Below are positions 5,242 to 6,326 of a DNA stretch of 6,326 bases, one piece after another. This DNA is from an uncultured Caryophanales bacterium (GTDB lineage: Bacteria; Bacillota_I; Bacilli_A; RF39; UBA660), in contig CALCBO010000167.1 in the NCBI GenBank assembly GCA_937897245.1, positions 1 to 6,326 of the forward strand, written 5' to 3'. The position numbers were made by a program, and so were the translations under genes. The stretch's first letter is position 1, and every line of letters starts with the position of its first letter. Under the pieces are notes generated by a model. It was not told where the DNA came from. It saw only the letters and a program-made list of their open reading frames with translations, and did not search any database.

Positions 5242-6326
5242 CTAATCCTCAACTATTTTCTCTATAAATTGTAAAGATTCTTTTTTCAAATCTGATAATG
5301 CTTCTTCTACAACAACATAATTTGGATGCTCATATAAATTCTGTTCCAAAAGTTCTTCTGTGGTTAAATATCGTGACATCAATTTTAACTGTCTAAGAAA
5401 TGACAATGCTCTATCATCTTTTTCTGGATCATTATTTCCATCATCAATATACCAGAAATTTTTTTGAAAAATTGTGGAAAACGCAGTGCCATGAAACGAC
5501 GTCGTAATTACAATTTTTGCGTGTTTCATTACATTAAGAAACACATCAGGACCATATTCTTTAACAAGTTTTATTCCATTAACCCAACAACACTTCAATG
5601 TCCATTCTTTTGCTTCAAAAAAATAAACTGGCAACCCTGTTTTCTTTGATATTTTTCTCAAAAACCGTGCTATCGGTTGTGAAATGCCAAAACAATAATA
5701 GAAAATATACTTCCCTTTAATAACAGACTTTTCACCAATGTCTATATATTTTGTCCATTGCTTCTCAGATAACAACATTGTTGGATCAAGACAAATTGGC
5801 ACCGTTTGTCCTATTGCTTGCTTAATCCATTTTTGAGCATTATTCTCACGAACAGAAACATAGTCCATGCTCTCAATCAAATTTTTATAATAATCCGTCT
5901 GACACAATTTAAAGACATTGTGTGCACCGAAACTCACTGCATAAGCATATTTCTTAGCATTTTCAACAAAATTTAAATAATACGCATCATCCGCATCAGT
6001 ACACATAATATTCCAAACCTGATCACTACCAGTAATCAGTTTATCATATTTACCTTCTATTGTTTTCAATTCATCTAAAGTCTCATATTCCACTTCTGAA
6101 AGAATAAAATACTTCTTTTGAAATTCAATATAACCTATATACTGTTTTTTTAGTTGCCTATAATTCGTAAGCCAAATCATTGCCTTAATAACCTGTTTCC
6201 AGTTATGCGGTTTAGGAATTGGTGCATACATATTTTGCTGCGCCTTATTTGAAAAATCGATTATTTCAACGTCACAGCCATACTTATCACTCAAAATTTT
6301 TTGTAGCGCAAATGCTTGTAACATTG
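5242..6326 (-). CDS. Polysaccharide pyruvyl transferase family protein, N-terminus cut by window edge
   Basis: 360 residues are visible from the first Met, which is probably internal: family members begin about 15-20 residues earlier with a G-x-NYGA/T motif running into MLQAFALQ, and the two bases before the Met codon (CA, ending a codon such as GCA) fit that. Family features (PF04230, WcaK/CsaB-like) are clear: MLQAFALQKIL (1-11), LITGSDQVWNI (96-106), YAVSFGAH (128-135), YVSVREN (155-161), CLDPTMLL (178-185), and VITTSFHGTAFSTIF (272-286). Such enzymes add pyruvate ketals from phosphoenolpyruvate to sugars of capsule, exopolysaccharide or wall polymers in the cytoplasm; the acceptor cannot be deduced. 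It is followed by a GT14 stub in an operon arrangement, which supports a surface-polysaccharide locus. It ends with TAG, and its composition differs clearly from the AT-rich genes to the left. Confidence 0.88.
   Translation of the reverse strand, partial: MLQAFALQKILSDKYGCDVEIIDFSNKAQQNMYAPIPKPHNWKQVIKAMIWLTNYRQLKKQYIGYIEFQKKYFILSEVEYETLDELKTIEGKYDKLITGSDQVWNIMCTDADDAYYLNFVENAKKYAYAVSFGAHNVFKLCQTDYYKNLIESMDYVSVRENNAQKWIKQAIGQTVPICLDPTMLLSEKQWTKYIDIGEKSVIKGKYIFYYCFGISQPIARFLRKISKKTGLPVYFFEAKEWTLKCCWVNGIKLVKEYGPDVFLNVMKHAKIVITTSFHGTAFSTIFQKNFWYIDDGNNDPEKDDRALSFLRQLKLMSRYLTTEELLEQNLYEHPNYVVVEEALSDLKKESLQFIEKIVED

Noticed and set aside
5464..5649. 61-codon plus-strand ORF
   Set aside because: It lies wholly inside the pyruvyl transferase gene on the opposite strand, has a low-complexity, basic and aromatic-rich translation, and lacks a ribosome site. 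It is an antisense shadow.

Overview
The window is a mosaic of two kinds of DNA. From about position 30 to 5175 it is extremely AT-rich, with A/T-ending codons almost everywhere (AAT, TAT, ATA, TTA, AGA), as in low-GC Firmicutes/Bacilli of the uncultured gut 'Mollicutes-like' type. From about 5176 to the right end, and in a short island near 2930-3045, the DNA is visibly less AT-rich and uses codons such as CTG, CAG, GCG, TGC and CGT. The organism assignment is an inference from composition and protein types. TGG is used for Trp and all three stop codons occur, so nothing requires a non-standard genetic code.

Layout from left to right. (1) A large plus-strand surface protein (116-2308) has CnaB/SpaA-like domains, an unassigned middle, Ig-like X2-type modules and a C-terminal membrane anchor. 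Its reading frame stays open upstream of the first ATG as far as an in-frame TAG at 29-31, so its true N-terminus is probably missing. (2) A perfect 16-bp hairpin (2302-2341) lies between this gene and the convergent minus-strand genes and should terminate transcription in both directions. (3) Two minus-strand membrane-protein ORFs (3022-5112 and 2341-2859) share one reading frame. They look like the N-terminal and C-terminal parts of one polytopic membrane protein of the DUF2157/SCO7613-like kind, separated by about 110 bp of foreign-looking sequence with in-frame stops. (4) On the right is a minus-strand polysaccharide operon. It holds a polysaccharide pyruvyl transferase (5242 to the window end, N-terminus cut by the edge) followed 6 bp later by the first 16-20 codons of a GT14-type glycosyltransferase (5173-5235), which breaks off at the start of the AT-rich DNA.

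The main result is therefore structural. Three or four abrupt junctions (about 28-35, 2930-2937, 3040-3050 and 5173-5183) each truncate a gene, while reading frames on either side are preserved. The AT-rich pieces make one coherent locus (surface protein, convergent terminator, membrane protein). The less AT-rich pieces make another (a gene tail, a truncated GT14 gene and the pyruvyl transferase). This could be horizontal transfer with recombination or a chimeric metagenomic assembly, and sequence alone cannot decide. I see no tRNA, rRNA, CRISPR array, recombinase or transposase. No stretch longer than 300 bases lacks a gene.
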